Below, piece after piece: positions 1 through 9,348 of a stretch of 64,000 nt of DNA. The notes beneath the pieces were generated by a model. It saw nothing but the letters and a program-made list of their open reading frames with translations. It was not told the origin of the DNA and made no database searches. This DNA is from an uncultured Candidatus Saccharibacteria bacterium (GTDB lineage Bacteria; Patescibacteriota; Saccharimonadia; Saccharimonadales; Saccharimonadaceae): NCBI GenBank assembly GCA_958399925.1, contig CATXOC010000001.1, forward strand, positions 304,990 to 368,989. The letters are read 5' to 3'. Position numbers and translations under genes: made by a program. Within the stretch, counting starts at the first letter, position 1. Every line of letters starts with the position of its first letter.

Positions 1-623
1 TCGGCACGCTGCAGTTCAAAATAAACGGTTTTGATGTTAACTTGGATAAAGAATGGGAAGTTTGGGACTATGCCGATGTGATTCAGAAGCACTTTGGCAT
101 TGATGTTTACAATACGACCATTGATGAAGTTAAGGCAAAGCTAGCCGAGAATAAGATTGAAATCAGTAAGAGCGAAAATCTCTCGCGTGGTATCGATAAA
201 TTATGGAAGCACATCCGTAAAGACGTAGCAGGTCCAGTTTGGTTGGTTAATACACCAAAGTTTATCTCGCCACTGTCTAAAGCTAACCCAGATGGCAAAT
301 CAACTCAGCGTTTTCAGCCGATTATTGCTGGATCAGAACTGGGCAACGGCTATTCCGAGCTAAACAATCCAATTGACCAGCTGCAACGGTTTGAGAAGCA
401 ACAAGCAATGCGCGAGGCTGGTGACAACGAGGCAATGATGCTGGATATTGACTTTGTTGAAATGCTTGAATACGGCATGCCGCCAGCCTGTGGTTGGGGC
501 TACAGTGAGCGTGTCTTCTGGATGTTAGAAGGAGTAACGGCTCGCGAGGGCGTTCCGTTCCCAACAATGCGTTACGAAGTTGACCCAGTAACAAAAAAGA
601 TTTATCCGGAATTAAGTCTGTAA
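1..623 (+). CDS. lysS: Lysyl-tRNA synthetase, class II, 3' part
   Basis: The reading frame is already open at base 3, so the 5' part of the gene lies outside the window. The visible 207 residues match the C-terminal catalytic core of class II lysyl-tRNA synthetase: a TPKFISPLSKANPDG segment, then GSELGNGYSELNNPIDQ (motif 2 side, lysine site), then AMMLDIDFVEMLEYGMPP. The enzyme charges tRNA-Lys with lysine in the cytoplasm. Motif 3 reads GWGYSERVFWML where most LysRS have G-x-G-I-D-R; the arginine is kept but the surroundings differ. It ends with TAA. Another class II synthetase is possible but less likely, because the SELN-DQ-RF pattern is typical of LysRS. Confidence 0.85.
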   Translation, partial: GTLQFKINGFDVNLDKEWEVWDYADVIQKHFGIDVYNTTIDEVKAKLAENKIEISKSENLSRGIDKLWKHIRKDVAGPVWLVNTPKFISPLSKANPDGKSTQRFQPIIAGSELGNGYSELNNPIDQLQRFEKQQAMREAGDNEAMMLDIDFVEMLEYGMPPACGWGYSERVFWMLEGVTAREGVPFPTMRYEVDPVTKKIYPELSL

Positions 624-709
624 AGTACGCTATGCTTATACTGTAAGTTTAGTGAGCATTAAATGTGATAGTGCAGGTGGCTTAATAAAATAATCACAGG
701 AGAGCAATA

Positions 710-2503
710 ATGGCGAAATTTGATGTAAATAATGTTAGCGTCGAAACGTTACTTGGGTATGTTAGTGACGGAACTATAGCTATTCCAGAAATACAAAGGC
801 CATTCGTATGGGATACGACTAAAGTTAGAAACTTAATCGACTCTTTGTATAGACAATACCCTGTAGGCTATATAATTACATGGAAAAGCCCTGATGTAAA
901 ATTAAAGGACGGTTCTATGTCTACGGGCAAACAGATATTAATAGATGGACAGCAACGTATTACTGCCTTGACGGCTGCATTACTAGGCAAGGAAGTGCTA
1001 GACAATAATTACAAAAAAAGAAGGATAAAAATTGCCTTTAACCTTCAGACCGAAGAATTTCAGACAAACAATCCTGCTATTGAAAAACAAGACGAATGGA
1101 TACCTGATATATCCGAAGTGATGAAGTCCGGGTTCAATGCTTTTGAATTTGTAAGAAACTATGCGGATAGATTCAATGTTGATGCGAATGAAATAAGTAA
1201 GAAGCTGGCAAGATTGCAATCTGTTAAGAATGTAATGATTGGTCGTATCGAACTAAGTTCAATGTTAAGCATTGAAACAGTAACTGAAATATTCGTAAGG
1301 ATAAATTCAGCAGGCGTAGTTTTGTCTCAAGCTGATTTTGCAATGAGTAAAATAAGTGTCAACGAAAGATACGAGGGGAATGACATCAGAAAAGCAATTG
1401 ATTATTTTTGTCATTTTGCTAAGACGCCTGCAGATTTTTGTAACATAAAAAATAACGATTCTGTATTTAGCTCTAAGGATATCTTCAATAAAATTGCATG
1501 GATAAAAGATAAAAATGAAGATTTATATTTGCCAAGTTACGTAGATGTCTTGAGAGTAGCATTTACATATAAATTTAAGAGAGGCAAGCTGCAAGATCTA
1601 GTCAGCTTATTATCTGGTCGCGATTTTGAAACAAGAGAGTATAGGGAAGAAATCGTAGAAGACAGCTACAAGAAATTGTATGAGGGAGTGAAGGCATTTG
1701 TTAGTCAAACCAACTTTGAAAGATATATAATGATCCTTAAGTCTGCGGGCATAATCGACAGTTCACTGATCAGATCGCAGAATGTGTTAAACTTTGGGTA
1801 TATTTTATTTTTGCTATTAAGGGAAAGAAATATAGCCCATAATATAATCGAAAGATTGGTTAAGAGATGGATTATAATGTCCATTATTACTCAGAGATAT
1901 ACATCTTCTCCAGAATCTCAATTTGATCGAGATATAAGAAGATTAAACGAGGAAGAGGATCTAAATCAATACATTAGCAATGAGCTAGACAGAAGATTGA
2001 ATGATGCATTCTGGAGCAGTATTCTAGTAGAGGACTTTAATACCTCGGTCGCTAGCTCTCCTTATTGGAAAACTTACCTTATCGCTCAAATTGCCTTGAA
2101 TGATAGTGCATTCTTGTCTAAGGACATGAAAGTTAAGATGCTAGTAGAAGGCAGAGGAGATGTGCACCATATATTCCCTAAAGACTATTTGCAAAAGAAT
2201 GGCAAAAATAATAAGAGCGTTTATAATCAAATTGCAAATTTTGCGTTGATCCAAACTGAGACTAATCTGCAGATAACTAATAAGGCTCCTAGCATTTACA
2301 TGCAAGAAGTTTACAATCAATGCAGTAATGGGATTGCAACTATAGGATCAATTGTTGATAAGGAAGCATTAAAGAAAAACTTAACGCTAAATTGCATTCC
2401 AGAGGGACTTGAGAGAATGAATGTAGATGATTTTGATGATTTCCTGAAACGTCGTAGAGTTTTAATGGCTAAAAAGATAAGAGAATACTACTATTCTCTA
2501 TAG
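710..2503 (+). CDS. DUF262/DUF1524 protein, GmrSD-like restriction candidate
   Basis: A 597-residue protein. It has an N-terminal DUF262 (ParB/sulfiredoxin-like NTPase) domain, seen as IPEIQRPFVW at residues 25-34 and DGQQR at 79-83. It has a C-terminal DUF1524 HNH nuclease motif, HHIFPKDYL, from residue 486, followed by an N-rich stretch typical of that domain. This architecture is that of single-chain GmrSD-type (type IV) enzymes, which cut modified phage DNA; function here is inferred from the family. A clear SD (AGGAG, 699-703) precedes the ATG. No partner gene is adjacent. The gene is visibly richer in A+T than lysS and the peptidases around it, which fits lateral acquisition. Confidence 0.8.
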   Translation: MAKFDVNNVSVETLLGYVSDGTIAIPEIQRPFVWDTTKVRNLIDSLYRQYPVGYIITWKSPDVKLKDGSMSTGKQILIDGQQRITALTAALLGKEVLDNNYKKRRIKIAFNLQTEEFQTNNPAIEKQDEWIPDISEVMKSGFNAFEFVRNYADRFNVDANEISKKLARLQSVKNVMIGRIELSSMLSIETVTEIFVRINSAGVVLSQADFAMSKISVNERYEGNDIRKAIDYFCHFAKTPADFCNIKNNDSVFSSKDIFNKIAWIKDKNEDLYLPSYVDVLRVAFTYKFKRGKLQDLVSLLSGRDFETREYREEIVEDSYKKLYEGVKAFVSQTNFERYIMILKSAGIIDSSLIRSQNVLNFGYILFLLLRERNIAHNIIERLVKRWIIMSIITQRYTSSPESQFDRDIRRLNEEEDLNQYISNELDRRLNDAFWSSILVEDFNTSVASSPYWKTYLIAQIALNDSAFLSKDMKVKMLVEGRGDVHHIFPKDYLQKNGKNNKSVYNQIANFALIQTETNLQITNKAPSIYMQEVYNQCSNGIATIGSIVDKEALKKNLTLNCIPEGLERMNVDDFDDFLKRRRVLMAKKIREYYYSL

Positions 2504-2639
2504 ACGTAATAGGTGTGTATTTTTAGGAAGTGTTTGGCTTTCTATACTTGCGGCTAGTATCGATAGATAGTACTATATTTGATAGTGAAGAAGATAGATT
2601 AAAATTAGGTAGATTTAGGATAGTCGGAATAGGTGAGCA

Positions 2640-3923
2640 GTGAAATATACAGTTAAAGAGTATCAGCTAAAATCAGGCGCAAGGGGATTAATTGTTAATG
2701 TGCCTGGCTCGCCAGTTATGAGTAGTCAGTTTCGCTTTCGAGCAGGTGCGCGCTTTGTAAAAGATTACGTTAACAAATCTGAAACTGCTCATATTATGGA
2801 ACACATGGCCTTTGGAGCTAGTGATGGCTTCAAATCGGCGCAGGCCTATGACGCCGCCTTTACTAAGAATGGTGCTATGCATAATGCGTTTACAGAGGAC
2901 TATGCTATGACCTACGTGGCGGACTGCGCAGCATTTGAGTGGCAACGTATTTTGACCTTGCAAAAATATGCCATATGCGAGCCACACTTCGCAGAAGGCG
3001 AATTCAATAGTGAAATGGGTAATGTGCGCAGTGAGCTGTCTGGCTACCTATCGCAGGCTGATTGGGTGCTGTCACTAAAGCTGGCGCAAAATCTGGGTTA
3101 TCAGACTAAGACGGTGCAAGAAGGTTTGGACTCGATGAAGAATATCACCGTAGAGGATATTCGTGAGCATTACCGGCGTACTCATACTGCTAAAAATATG
3201 CGTTTCATCGTAGCTGGAGACTTTAGTGGTGAGCGCCTAAACGAGCTAGAAGAAACTTTGGATACTTTTAGCTTGCCAGAAGGCGAACGATTGCCAGTTC
3301 CCTACGAAGAGCTCCATTCGGCTACGCCGATTGTCGTACGCCGCAAAGACGTCCCCGAAATATATATGAACATCAGCATGAATGTGCCACGTGCGCTCGA
3401 GCAGGCTGATCGCTGGGCGGCGTTATTGCTAAACCACATCTTGACTGGCACACTGCATTCGCGAATTCAAGGTGAAGTGCGACGACGAGGTCTGGCTTAT
3501 TATGTGCTAAGTCAGAACGATGTGGGCTTTTATAATACTTCATGGGATTTCTTCACAGAAGTAGCAGAGTCTAAATTGCCGGCAGTTGTCAACGTGATGG
3601 TGCGCGAGCTAAAGCGTATCGCTGATGGTGAGATTGATGCTGAAGAGCTAGCCGATGCTAAGACTTATGCGTTGGGACGTTACCAAATGAACATGCAGAC
3701 TGCAGGGCAGATTGCCAATCGTCTAGCGACGCGCTATTTCCGCGATGGTATGATCGAAAATTCCGAGTCTGTACCTGTGCAAATCAATGCAGTAACAGCA
3801 GAGCAGCTAATCGCCTTGGTGCGTGAATTTCTGAGTGCCAATATATGGACGCTAGGTCTATACGGTAATACTCACAAAGCTGTAGCAGATGATTTATACG
3901 AAAGATTTGGCAAATTATTTTAG
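2640..3923 (+). CDS. M16 family zinc metallopeptidase (first of pair)
   Basis: A 427-residue insulinase/pitrilysin-type peptidase. The inverted zinc motif HxxEH is present as HIMEH at residues 51-55, and the downstream third ligand glutamate is probably within NVRSELSG near residue 125. The length is that of the two-domain mitochondrial-processing-peptidase-like class. The start is GTG, preceded by an AGGTGAG SD-like sequence at 2631-2637. No signal peptide is evident, so it is probably cytoplasmic. It lies 22 nt upstream of a paralogue and the two probably form a dimer. Such pairs often have one inactive partner, but here both keep HxxEH. Confidence 0.85.
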   Translation: MKYTVKEYQLKSGARGLIVNVPGSPVMSSQFRFRAGARFVKDYVNKSETAHIMEHMAFGASDGFKSAQAYDAAFTKNGAMHNAFTEDYAMTYVADCAAFEWQRILTLQKYAICEPHFAEGEFNSEMGNVRSELSGYLSQADWVLSLKLAQNLGYQTKTVQEGLDSMKNITVEDIREHYRRTHTAKNMRFIVAGDFSGERLNELEETLDTFSLPEGERLPVPYEELHSATPIVVRRKDVPEIYMNISMNVPRALEQADRWAALLLNHILTGTLHSRIQGEVRRRGLAYYVLSQNDVGFYNTSWDFFTEVAESKLPAVVNVMVRELKRIADGEIDAEELADAKTYALGRYQMNMQTAGQIANRLATRYFRDGMIENSESVPVQINAVTAEQLIALVREFLSANIWTLGLYGNTHKAVADDLYERFGKLF

Positions 3924-3945
3924 TAACAATGGTGAGGAGGGGTAA

Positions 3946-5235
3946 ATGTTAAAGTACGACATCGAAGAATATAAAACTAAAAAGGGTGTAAAAGCCTTGC
4001 TAATCAATGTGCCTGGTGTACCAGACGTCTGTCTTGATGCCGGGTTTCGTGCTGGTCAACATTATGCAATTGACTTCGAGCATAAAGCGCAGGTTGCGCA
4101 TATTATCGAGCATATGATTGATGGTGCATCTAACGACATATTCACGCGACAGCAGATGATGTGGGAGAACGAGCGTAACGGTACTTATAGTAACGCCTAC
4201 ACTAGTGCAAATTTGCTGTGGTTGACGCGCCGGTGCGCACGCGATGACATCGTTCGTGTGATGACGCTGCTGAAACACATTATTTGTAACGGTGTTTACG
4301 AGGAAGCTGACTTGGTGCGCGAGCGTCGTAATATCCACAGCGAACTAGGTGGCTATTTGCGAAATCCTAATCGGATTATCGGCGGTGAAGTTGGTAAACG
4401 GATGGGCATGATGCGGTTAACTATGGAGCAGGAAATTGCTACGATTGATAATGTGGAATTAGCCGATGTTAACGAGCACCGTAAAAAGTACTTTGTTGCG
4501 CAGAATCTCCGTATTACAGTGGCGGGCGACCTTCAACAACACAAAGATCAGATTAAGGCGATTATTGATCAGTTTGACGAGCTAGACAAAGGTGAACGAG
4601 CGCCAATCATTAACCCTGATGGGCATTATGCGGCACCATTCACAATTAAGCGTAAGGAATCAAAAGATATTATCGTCAACCTAGATATTACGTCTAGCGA
4701 AGTACTGAGTGAACGCGAGCGAGCAGCGGCACGTCTGATGACGCAGACAATGTCTGGTGGCTTCTATTCAGTACTGTTTGGTACGATTCGCGATAAAGGG
4801 CTAGCATATAATCCATGCTATGGTATGTCGGGCGGTGAACTAGGCTTTAGTGGTGGTTTAGACTATAGCGCTAGTGCCGATAAAGTCTTGCCGGCTATCG
4901 ATGCCTATATCGAAGAAATTAATAAAGTTCGCCATGGCGATATTTCGGATGAGCTGGTGCAGTATTGCAAGGATGGCATGGTTGGTAGCTTCGAGATGAG
5001 TAATAATACATGTGCTGCCATGATGAGTTTGATTGGCAGTGGATACTTATTCTATGACAAGATTCGCGATCCATACGAGCGTATCAATGCAATTAAGGCG
5101 TTAGAAAAGGATGATGTGGTTGCTTCGGTGAATAAATTATTTGCTCAGCCTGCTTGGAATCTTTGCTTGTACGGTGACACTGATCAGTCTCTTACAGACA
5201 AGGTTGCGGATAAGGTTCGTACACTGTTTAAGTAG
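3946..5235 (+). CDS. M16 family zinc metallopeptidase (second of pair)
   Basis: A 429-residue paralogue of the preceding gene with the same N-terminal pattern (a YDIEEYKTKKGVKALLINVPG-like strand pair). HIIEH is at residues 52-56, and a likely third ligand is in RRNIHSELGG. A strong SD (GGAGGGG) precedes the ATG, and the 22-nt gap suggests one mRNA with the first gene. The substrate cannot be read from the sequence. The family cleaves short peptides or signal-type extensions inside a closed clamshell. It ends TAG; the next gene has its own promoter-like box at 5295-5300. Confidence 0.85.
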   Translation: MLKYDIEEYKTKKGVKALLINVPGVPDVCLDAGFRAGQHYAIDFEHKAQVAHIIEHMIDGASNDIFTRQQMMWENERNGTYSNAYTSANLLWLTRRCARDDIVRVMTLLKHIICNGVYEEADLVRERRNIHSELGGYLRNPNRIIGGEVGKRMGMMRLTMEQEIATIDNVELADVNEHRKKYFVAQNLRITVAGDLQQHKDQIKAIIDQFDELDKGERAPIINPDGHYAAPFTIKRKESKDIIVNLDITSSEVLSERERAAARLMTQTMSGGFYSVLFGTIRDKGLAYNPCYGMSGGELGFSGGLDYSASADKVLPAIDAYIEEINKVRHGDISDELVQYCKDGMVGSFEMSNNTCAAMMSLIGSGYLFYDKIRDPYERINAIKALEKDDVVASVNKLFAQPAWNLCLYGDTDQSLTDKVADKVRTLFK

Positions 5236-5306
5236 TCATTGCTAGATTAATGACTAAATAATGGCGACGTTGTCGCGTAATGTTTAACTTATGCTAAAAT
5301 AGATGT

Positions 5307-6206
5307 ATGAGTAATAAAACAAATAATGCAAAAACAGTAAAAGGTAGTAGTACTAGCAAGAGCAGGGGCTCGGCGCGGGCGCGCCAAATTGGTAATGCGG
5401 CTCTGAAGGATTGCCCATGGTATGATATTCTGCGTAACGAGCAGATGAGCGATGATGACGATCAGCGCTTTAGTCGCTATACGTCTGATCTGGTGCATGG
5501 TCTAGAGACCATTCGTAAATATCCGCAAGGTGTAACGATTTTTGGTTCAGCACGCCTGCATGAGACTAGTAAATATTACCAAAAAGCCTACGAGCTAGGC
5601 GCTAAGCTTGCGCAGCATAGTCATACTGTAATAACCGGCGGTGGCCCAGGTATTATGGAAGCTGCAAACCGTGGTGCCTTCGAAAACCATGGTCGTAGCG
5701 TGGGGCTAAATATTCATTTGGCAACAGAGCAGGACCTTAACCCTTGGACGACTGATTCGATGGAGTTTCACTACTTCTTTGCTCGCAAGGTAATGATGAC
5801 TTTTAGCGGTAAGGCCTTTGTCTTCTTTCCTGGTGGATTCGGTACAATGGATGAATTCTCTGAGGTACTAGAGCTGGTTCATACCGGCAAAACACCACAT
5901 GCACCAATCTTCCTGTTTGGTAGCAAATTCTGGTCTGGGCTAGACAAATGGTTCGCAGGTCCAATGAGCAAGTTGCATCTAATTGAGACTGGCAACACTG
6001 ACGAGATGAATGAGATGCCGCATCTTGCCAAGGCAGCAGACTACGGCTTGGTTCATAATGCACGTGATCTTTATACGATTACCGACGACGTCGACGAAAT
6101 CCTAAAGGTAGTTGATCAGACTAGCGCACAGGATGTAGATTATATCTTCGAGCAAGTGACGAACGGCCGCGAGTTTAAACGCCACGCCAAAGCTGATAAT
6201 AAATGA
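5307..6206 (+). CDS. LOG family protein (TIGR00730-like nucleotide phosphoribohydrolase)
   Basis: A 299-residue Rossmann-fold protein. The phosphate-binding stretch ITGGGPGIMEAANRGA lies near residues 108-123 and the diagnostic PGGFGTMDE motif at 175-183, followed by the family's ELVHTGK. LOG proteins hydrolyse nucleoside 5'-monophosphates (the plant and mycobacterial members release cytokinins); they are often misnamed lysine decarboxylase. The basic, Ser/Gly-rich 30-residue N-terminal extension is unusual. A TAAAAT box at 5295-5300 ends 6 nt before the ATG and there is no SD, so the mRNA is probably leaderless. The stop is TGA, one of the genes showing that UGA terminates translation in this genome. 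Confidence 0.85.
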   Translation: MSNKTNNAKTVKGSSTSKSRGSARARQIGNAALKDCPWYDILRNEQMSDDDDQRFSRYTSDLVHGLETIRKYPQGVTIFGSARLHETSKYYQKAYELGAKLAQHSHTVITGGGPGIMEAANRGAFENHGRSVGLNIHLATEQDLNPWTTDSMEFHYFFARKVMMTFSGKAFVFFPGGFGTMDEFSEVLELVHTGKTPHAPIFLFGSKFWSGLDKWFAGPMSKLHLIETGNTDEMNEMPHLAKAADYGLVHNARDLYTITDDVDEILKVVDQTSAQDVDYIFEQVTNGREFKRHAKADNK

Positions 6207-6221
6207 TACAATAAATACAAC

Positions 6222-7295
6222 ATGAAGAATCAGCTAAATACTAGATTAGATAAACTAGCTGCCGATATTGAAGCGGCAGCTGCACGCTTGGATTTGGCTG
6301 ATAAGCAACAACAGCTAGAGGCGTTAGAGAATAATGTTGCGACGCCAGAAATCTGGCACAATCCAGCATATGCTAAAGAGCAGACCAAGAAGCTAGCAAG
6401 TCTAAAAGCGATGGTGCAACCATGGTTGACGCTGCGTATCCAAGTAAATGACTTGATTGAGTTATTGGAAATTGCCGACGACGAACTGCTAGCTGAATTC
6501 GATGGCCAAGTGGTAGCGCTTGAGAAAGAGTACGACCAACTGAAGCAGCAGCTAATGTTTAACGGGCGATACGATGCGGGTGATGCGATTTTGCGTCTGT
6601 CTGCTGGTGCTGGCGGCGATGATGCGCAGGATTTTACCGAAATGCTAGAGCGCATGTATCTGCGCTGGGCTGAGAAACATGGTTTTACTGCAAATATTAT
6701 TGAGCGAAGTGCTGGTGAACAAGCGGGTGTCAAGACTAGTGTTATCGAGATTGATGGGTCTTATGCTTATGGCTGGCTACAATCGGAAAATGGCGTGCAT
6801 CGCTTAGTGCGTCTAAGTCCATTTAACGCCGAATCACGTGAGACATCATTTGCCTTGGTGGAAGTTCTGCCAAAAATTGACGCGCCTGATGCTATTAAAA
6901 TTGACGACAAGGATTTGCGCATCGATGTTTATCGTTCGGGTGGCCACGGTGGACAGGGTGTTAATACGACTGATAGTGCAGTGCGGGTAACACACTTGCC
7001 GACTGGTATTGTAGTGGCGATTCAGAATGAACGCAGTCAGATCCAGAACAGAGAGAAGGCGTTAGAAATCTTGCGTTCTAAATTGGCTGCTATGCAGATG
7101 GAGCAGCATGTTGATAGTATCGATAAGCTGCGTGCTGGTGAAAGTGCTAGTTGGGGTGCTCAGATTCGTAACTATGTTCTACATCCGTACAAGCAAGTAA
7201 AAGACGTGCGGACGAAGTACGAAGAAAAAGACCCAGACGCGGTCTTTGACGGCAAAATTGACGGCTTTATGAAAGCTTATTTGGAAAGCAAATAG
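6222..7295 (+). CDS. prfB: Peptide chain release factor 2
   Basis: A 357-residue class I release factor. The stop-codon recognition tripeptide SPF, specific to RF2 (UAA/UGA), is in RLVRLSPFNAESRETS. The catalytic GGQ is at residues 243-245 in SGGHGGQGVN, and the QIQNRE segment follows. No +1 programmed frameshift is needed: the frame is continuous from ATG. A TACAAT box at 6207-6212 lies 9 nt upstream of the ATG, so the gene may be transcribed alone and leaderless. An intact RF2 argues that UGA is a real stop in this organism, which matters for the interrupted hsdS further on. Confidence 0.95.
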   Translation: MKNQLNTRLDKLAADIEAAAARLDLADKQQQLEALENNVATPEIWHNPAYAKEQTKKLASLKAMVQPWLTLRIQVNDLIELLEIADDELLAEFDGQVVALEKEYDQLKQQLMFNGRYDAGDAILRLSAGAGGDDAQDFTEMLERMYLRWAEKHGFTANIIERSAGEQAGVKTSVIEIDGSYAYGWLQSENGVHRLVRLSPFNAESRETSFALVEVLPKIDAPDAIKIDDKDLRIDVYRSGGHGGQGVNTTDSAVRVTHLPTGIVVAIQNERSQIQNREKALEILRSKLAAMQMEQHVDSIDKLRAGESASWGAQIRNYVLHPYKQVKDVRTKYEEKDPDAVFDGKIDGFMKAYLESK

Positions 7296-7333
7296 CTAGC
7301 GGAACGCTTTCTGGCGTATCAAAAATAGACTAT

Positions 7334-7362
7334 TTGCATTAATTTAGATTATGCTTTAATAT
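7334..7362 (+). promoter_or_regulatory. Promoter upstream of sortase gene
   Basis: TTGCAT (7334-7339), a 17-bp spacer and TAATAT (7357-7362) form a good sigma-70-type promoter. The implied leader of about 60 nt ends with an SD (AGGAG, 7420-7424) before the ATG at 7430. Confidence 0.6.
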
Positions 7363-7429
7363 AGAATTATAGTCTGGAGACAAAAAGACTAAAACAACAA
7401 ATAGCGCATTATTAAAACAGGAGACAAAA

Positions 7430-8605
7430 ATGCAAAAACAGAACGGTACTAGCTGTAGGCTAGGTTTAGATATGAACACTGTTGATAGGCGACGGCTGGA
7501 TGTACCAGCACGTCCGCGTAATAGTGGCTTTTCTAGAATGGTGCAGCAACATGGTGTATACATGAACCGAACTGCCGGGCGTGTTGGTGTTAGTATTGAT
7601 GGCATTATGCCTATGCAACCAGCGCCGACGATTCGAAGGGTTACTTCTAGTAGCCGCGTTGTTGCCATGCCAAGCCAAGTTAATGTTTTGGCTAGCAATG
7701 TAGCCCAGCCAAATACTGTGCGTTCTGTAAAAATGTCTCCAGTCCATCAGCCGTATCCAGAAACACCAGCAGTTCAGCGGGCAGTGCCGGTACAGAGTTC
7801 TGAAACTCCTGCCGCTCAAGTTGACGATGACTATTCTGATACCGATCTGATGGCAGGTGCAGATGGTGTAATTGCACTAGCACAACCTAATTTCTTTGAG
7901 CGCCTAGCTGGTGCTAAAATATCGATTAACTTCAAGTTTAATAAAGAACGTTTCGTTGCTGGTTTACGTTATGTAGCCATTGCAGTAATCTTGGTGGCGA
8001 GTGCTTACTTAGCCTGGGATACTTATTCGACCAACAAGGCTGTGCAGGGTAGCTTCTCTAATCCGGCTTCGACTATGTCGATTGCTGGAGTCAACCCAGC
8101 TACCGCCGATCAGACTGCTGTCAGCCAAGAGGCTAAGCAGGCTTATGCCGTATCGCCAGACTTGCCGCGTCTGATTACTATTCCATCGATTGGTGTTAGC
8201 GCACGTGTGCGTAGTGTTGGTGTGAATAGTCAAGGCAATATCGACGTACCAAAGAATCTTAACGATACGGCATGGTATGATGGCTCAGCTAAGCCGAACC
8301 AAGAAGGTCAAGTCTTTATTGATGGTCACACCTCATTTAATAATGCTATTGACGCAGCTTTTAATGATTTGCCAAAGATGAAGGCTGGCGATCAGATCGT
8401 AGTTGAGACTGGTAATGGTGCTAAATATACTTACCGCGTAACTGCAACCGAGACTGTCGATGCTGATAAGGTTGATATGGGCAAGGCGCTAAATGTGCAG
8501 GGTGATGGCAAGAAGGGAATCACTCTTATGACTTGCACTGGGAAATTTAACTACCGCACGCAGTCAGCAGATAAGCGCTTCATTGTTTATGGAGTTCAGG
8601 AATAA
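7430..8605 (+). CDS. Membrane-anchored sortase (class E/F-like)
   Basis: A 391-residue transpeptidase. A long proline/valine-rich N-terminal region (1-165) precedes one membrane segment at about 179-198 and a C-terminal sortase domain. The catalytic triad is visible: His300 (FIDGHTS), Cys369 (LMTCTG) and Arg383 (ADKRFIVYG). Sortases attach surface proteins to peptidoglycan or polymerise pili by cleaving an LPxTG-like signal. The TLMTCTG form without a conserved TLxTC-N pattern resembles class E/F and actinobacterial housekeeping types. The long N-terminal cytoplasmic extension is unusual. A division-associated cell-wall block follows directly. Confidence 0.85.
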   Translation: MQKQNGTSCRLGLDMNTVDRRRLDVPARPRNSGFSRMVQQHGVYMNRTAGRVGVSIDGIMPMQPAPTIRRVTSSSRVVAMPSQVNVLASNVAQPNTVRSVKMSPVHQPYPETPAVQRAVPVQSSETPAAQVDDDYSDTDLMAGADGVIALAQPNFFERLAGAKISINFKFNKERFVAGLRYVAIAVILVASAYLAWDTYSTNKAVQGSFSNPASTMSIAGVNPATADQTAVSQEAKQAYAVSPDLPRLITIPSIGVSARVRSVGVNSQGNIDVPKNLNDTAWYDGSAKPNQEGQVFIDGHTSFNNAIDAAFNDLPKMKAGDQIVVETGNGAKYTYRVTATETVDADKVDMGKALNVQGDGKKGITLMTCTGKFNYRTQSADKRFIVYGVQE

Positions 8606-8640
8606 TCAAGTATAAATATTTAGGATAAAAGGATAAATTT

Positions 8641-9348
8641 ATGGCAAGATCAATGATTTTAATGGATAGGGTGAGCAAGCGCTACGACAAGCTGTCACCG
8701 CTAGCGCTAGACAAGGTCAGCCTGAGTATTGCCCCGCGCGAGTTTGCTATTATAATCGGTTCGTCTGGTGCGGGTAAGTCGACATTGCTACGCATGTTGA
8801 CGCGCGAGGAAAAGCCAGATAGCGGCAAAATTGTAGTCGGCGGTATTGATTATGACACTTTGGACGATCGGGATATTCCGTTGCTGCGGCGGCGTATCGG
8901 TGTAATATTTCAGGATTTTAAGCTACTGCCTAATCGTACCGTGTTTGAAAATGTAGCCCTATCACTAGAGATTTCAGGGCATTCTAATCGGGAAATTCAC
9001 GATAATGTGCCACGTATGCTAGAGCTAGTAGGCTTGAGGGGTAAGGATAAGAAATTCCCGAATCAGCTATCTGGTGGCGAGAAGCAGCGAGTGGCAATTG
9101 CACGCGCTATGGTGCGACAGCCCAAGATTCTCTTTGCTGACGAGCCGACTGGTAACTTGGACGCCAAGAACACTTGGGAGATTGTGAAGCTACTACTGAA
9201 GATTAACCGCTTCGGTACTACAGTAGTGCTGATTACTCACTCAACTGAAATCGTAAGACGTCTAGATACGCGAACTATTACAATTGACCACGGTAAGATA
9301 ATTAGCGATGTCGAGCATGGAGGGGCAAATGTTACAGAAAGAATCTAA
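8641..9348 (+). CDS. ftsE: Cell division ATP-binding protein FtsE
   Basis: A 235-residue ABC ATPase. Walker A GSSGAGKST is at residues 40-48, then a Q-loop in VIFQDF, signature LSGGEKQR, Walker B ILFADEPTGNLD and the switch histidine in VLITHS. FtsE drives FtsX at the septum to activate peptidoglycan hydrolases. The next gene is ftsX, overlapping by 20 nt, and two PcsB/CwlO-like hydrolases follow, which is the expected FtsEX arrangement. No SD is obvious (AAGGATAAATTT precedes the ATG). Confidence 0.92.
   Translation: MARSMILMDRVSKRYDKLSPLALDKVSLSIAPREFAIIIGSSGAGKSTLLRMLTREEKPDSGKIVVGGIDYDTLDDRDIPLLRRRIGVIFQDFKLLPNRTVFENVALSLEISGHSNREIHDNVPRMLELVGLRGKDKKFPNQLSGGEKQRVAIARAMVRQPKILFADEPTGNLDAKNTWEIVKLLLKINRFGTTVVLITHSTEIVRRLDTRTITIDHGKIISDVEHGGANVTERI

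Noticed and set aside
6222..7295. Programmed frameshift in prfB
   Set aside because: The frame is continuous from the ATG; no internal CTT TGA site or split frame is seen.
7339..7883. Several minus-strand frames over the sortase N-terminus
   Set aside because: Shadows of the Pro/Val/Gln-rich sortase extension, without SD or motif.
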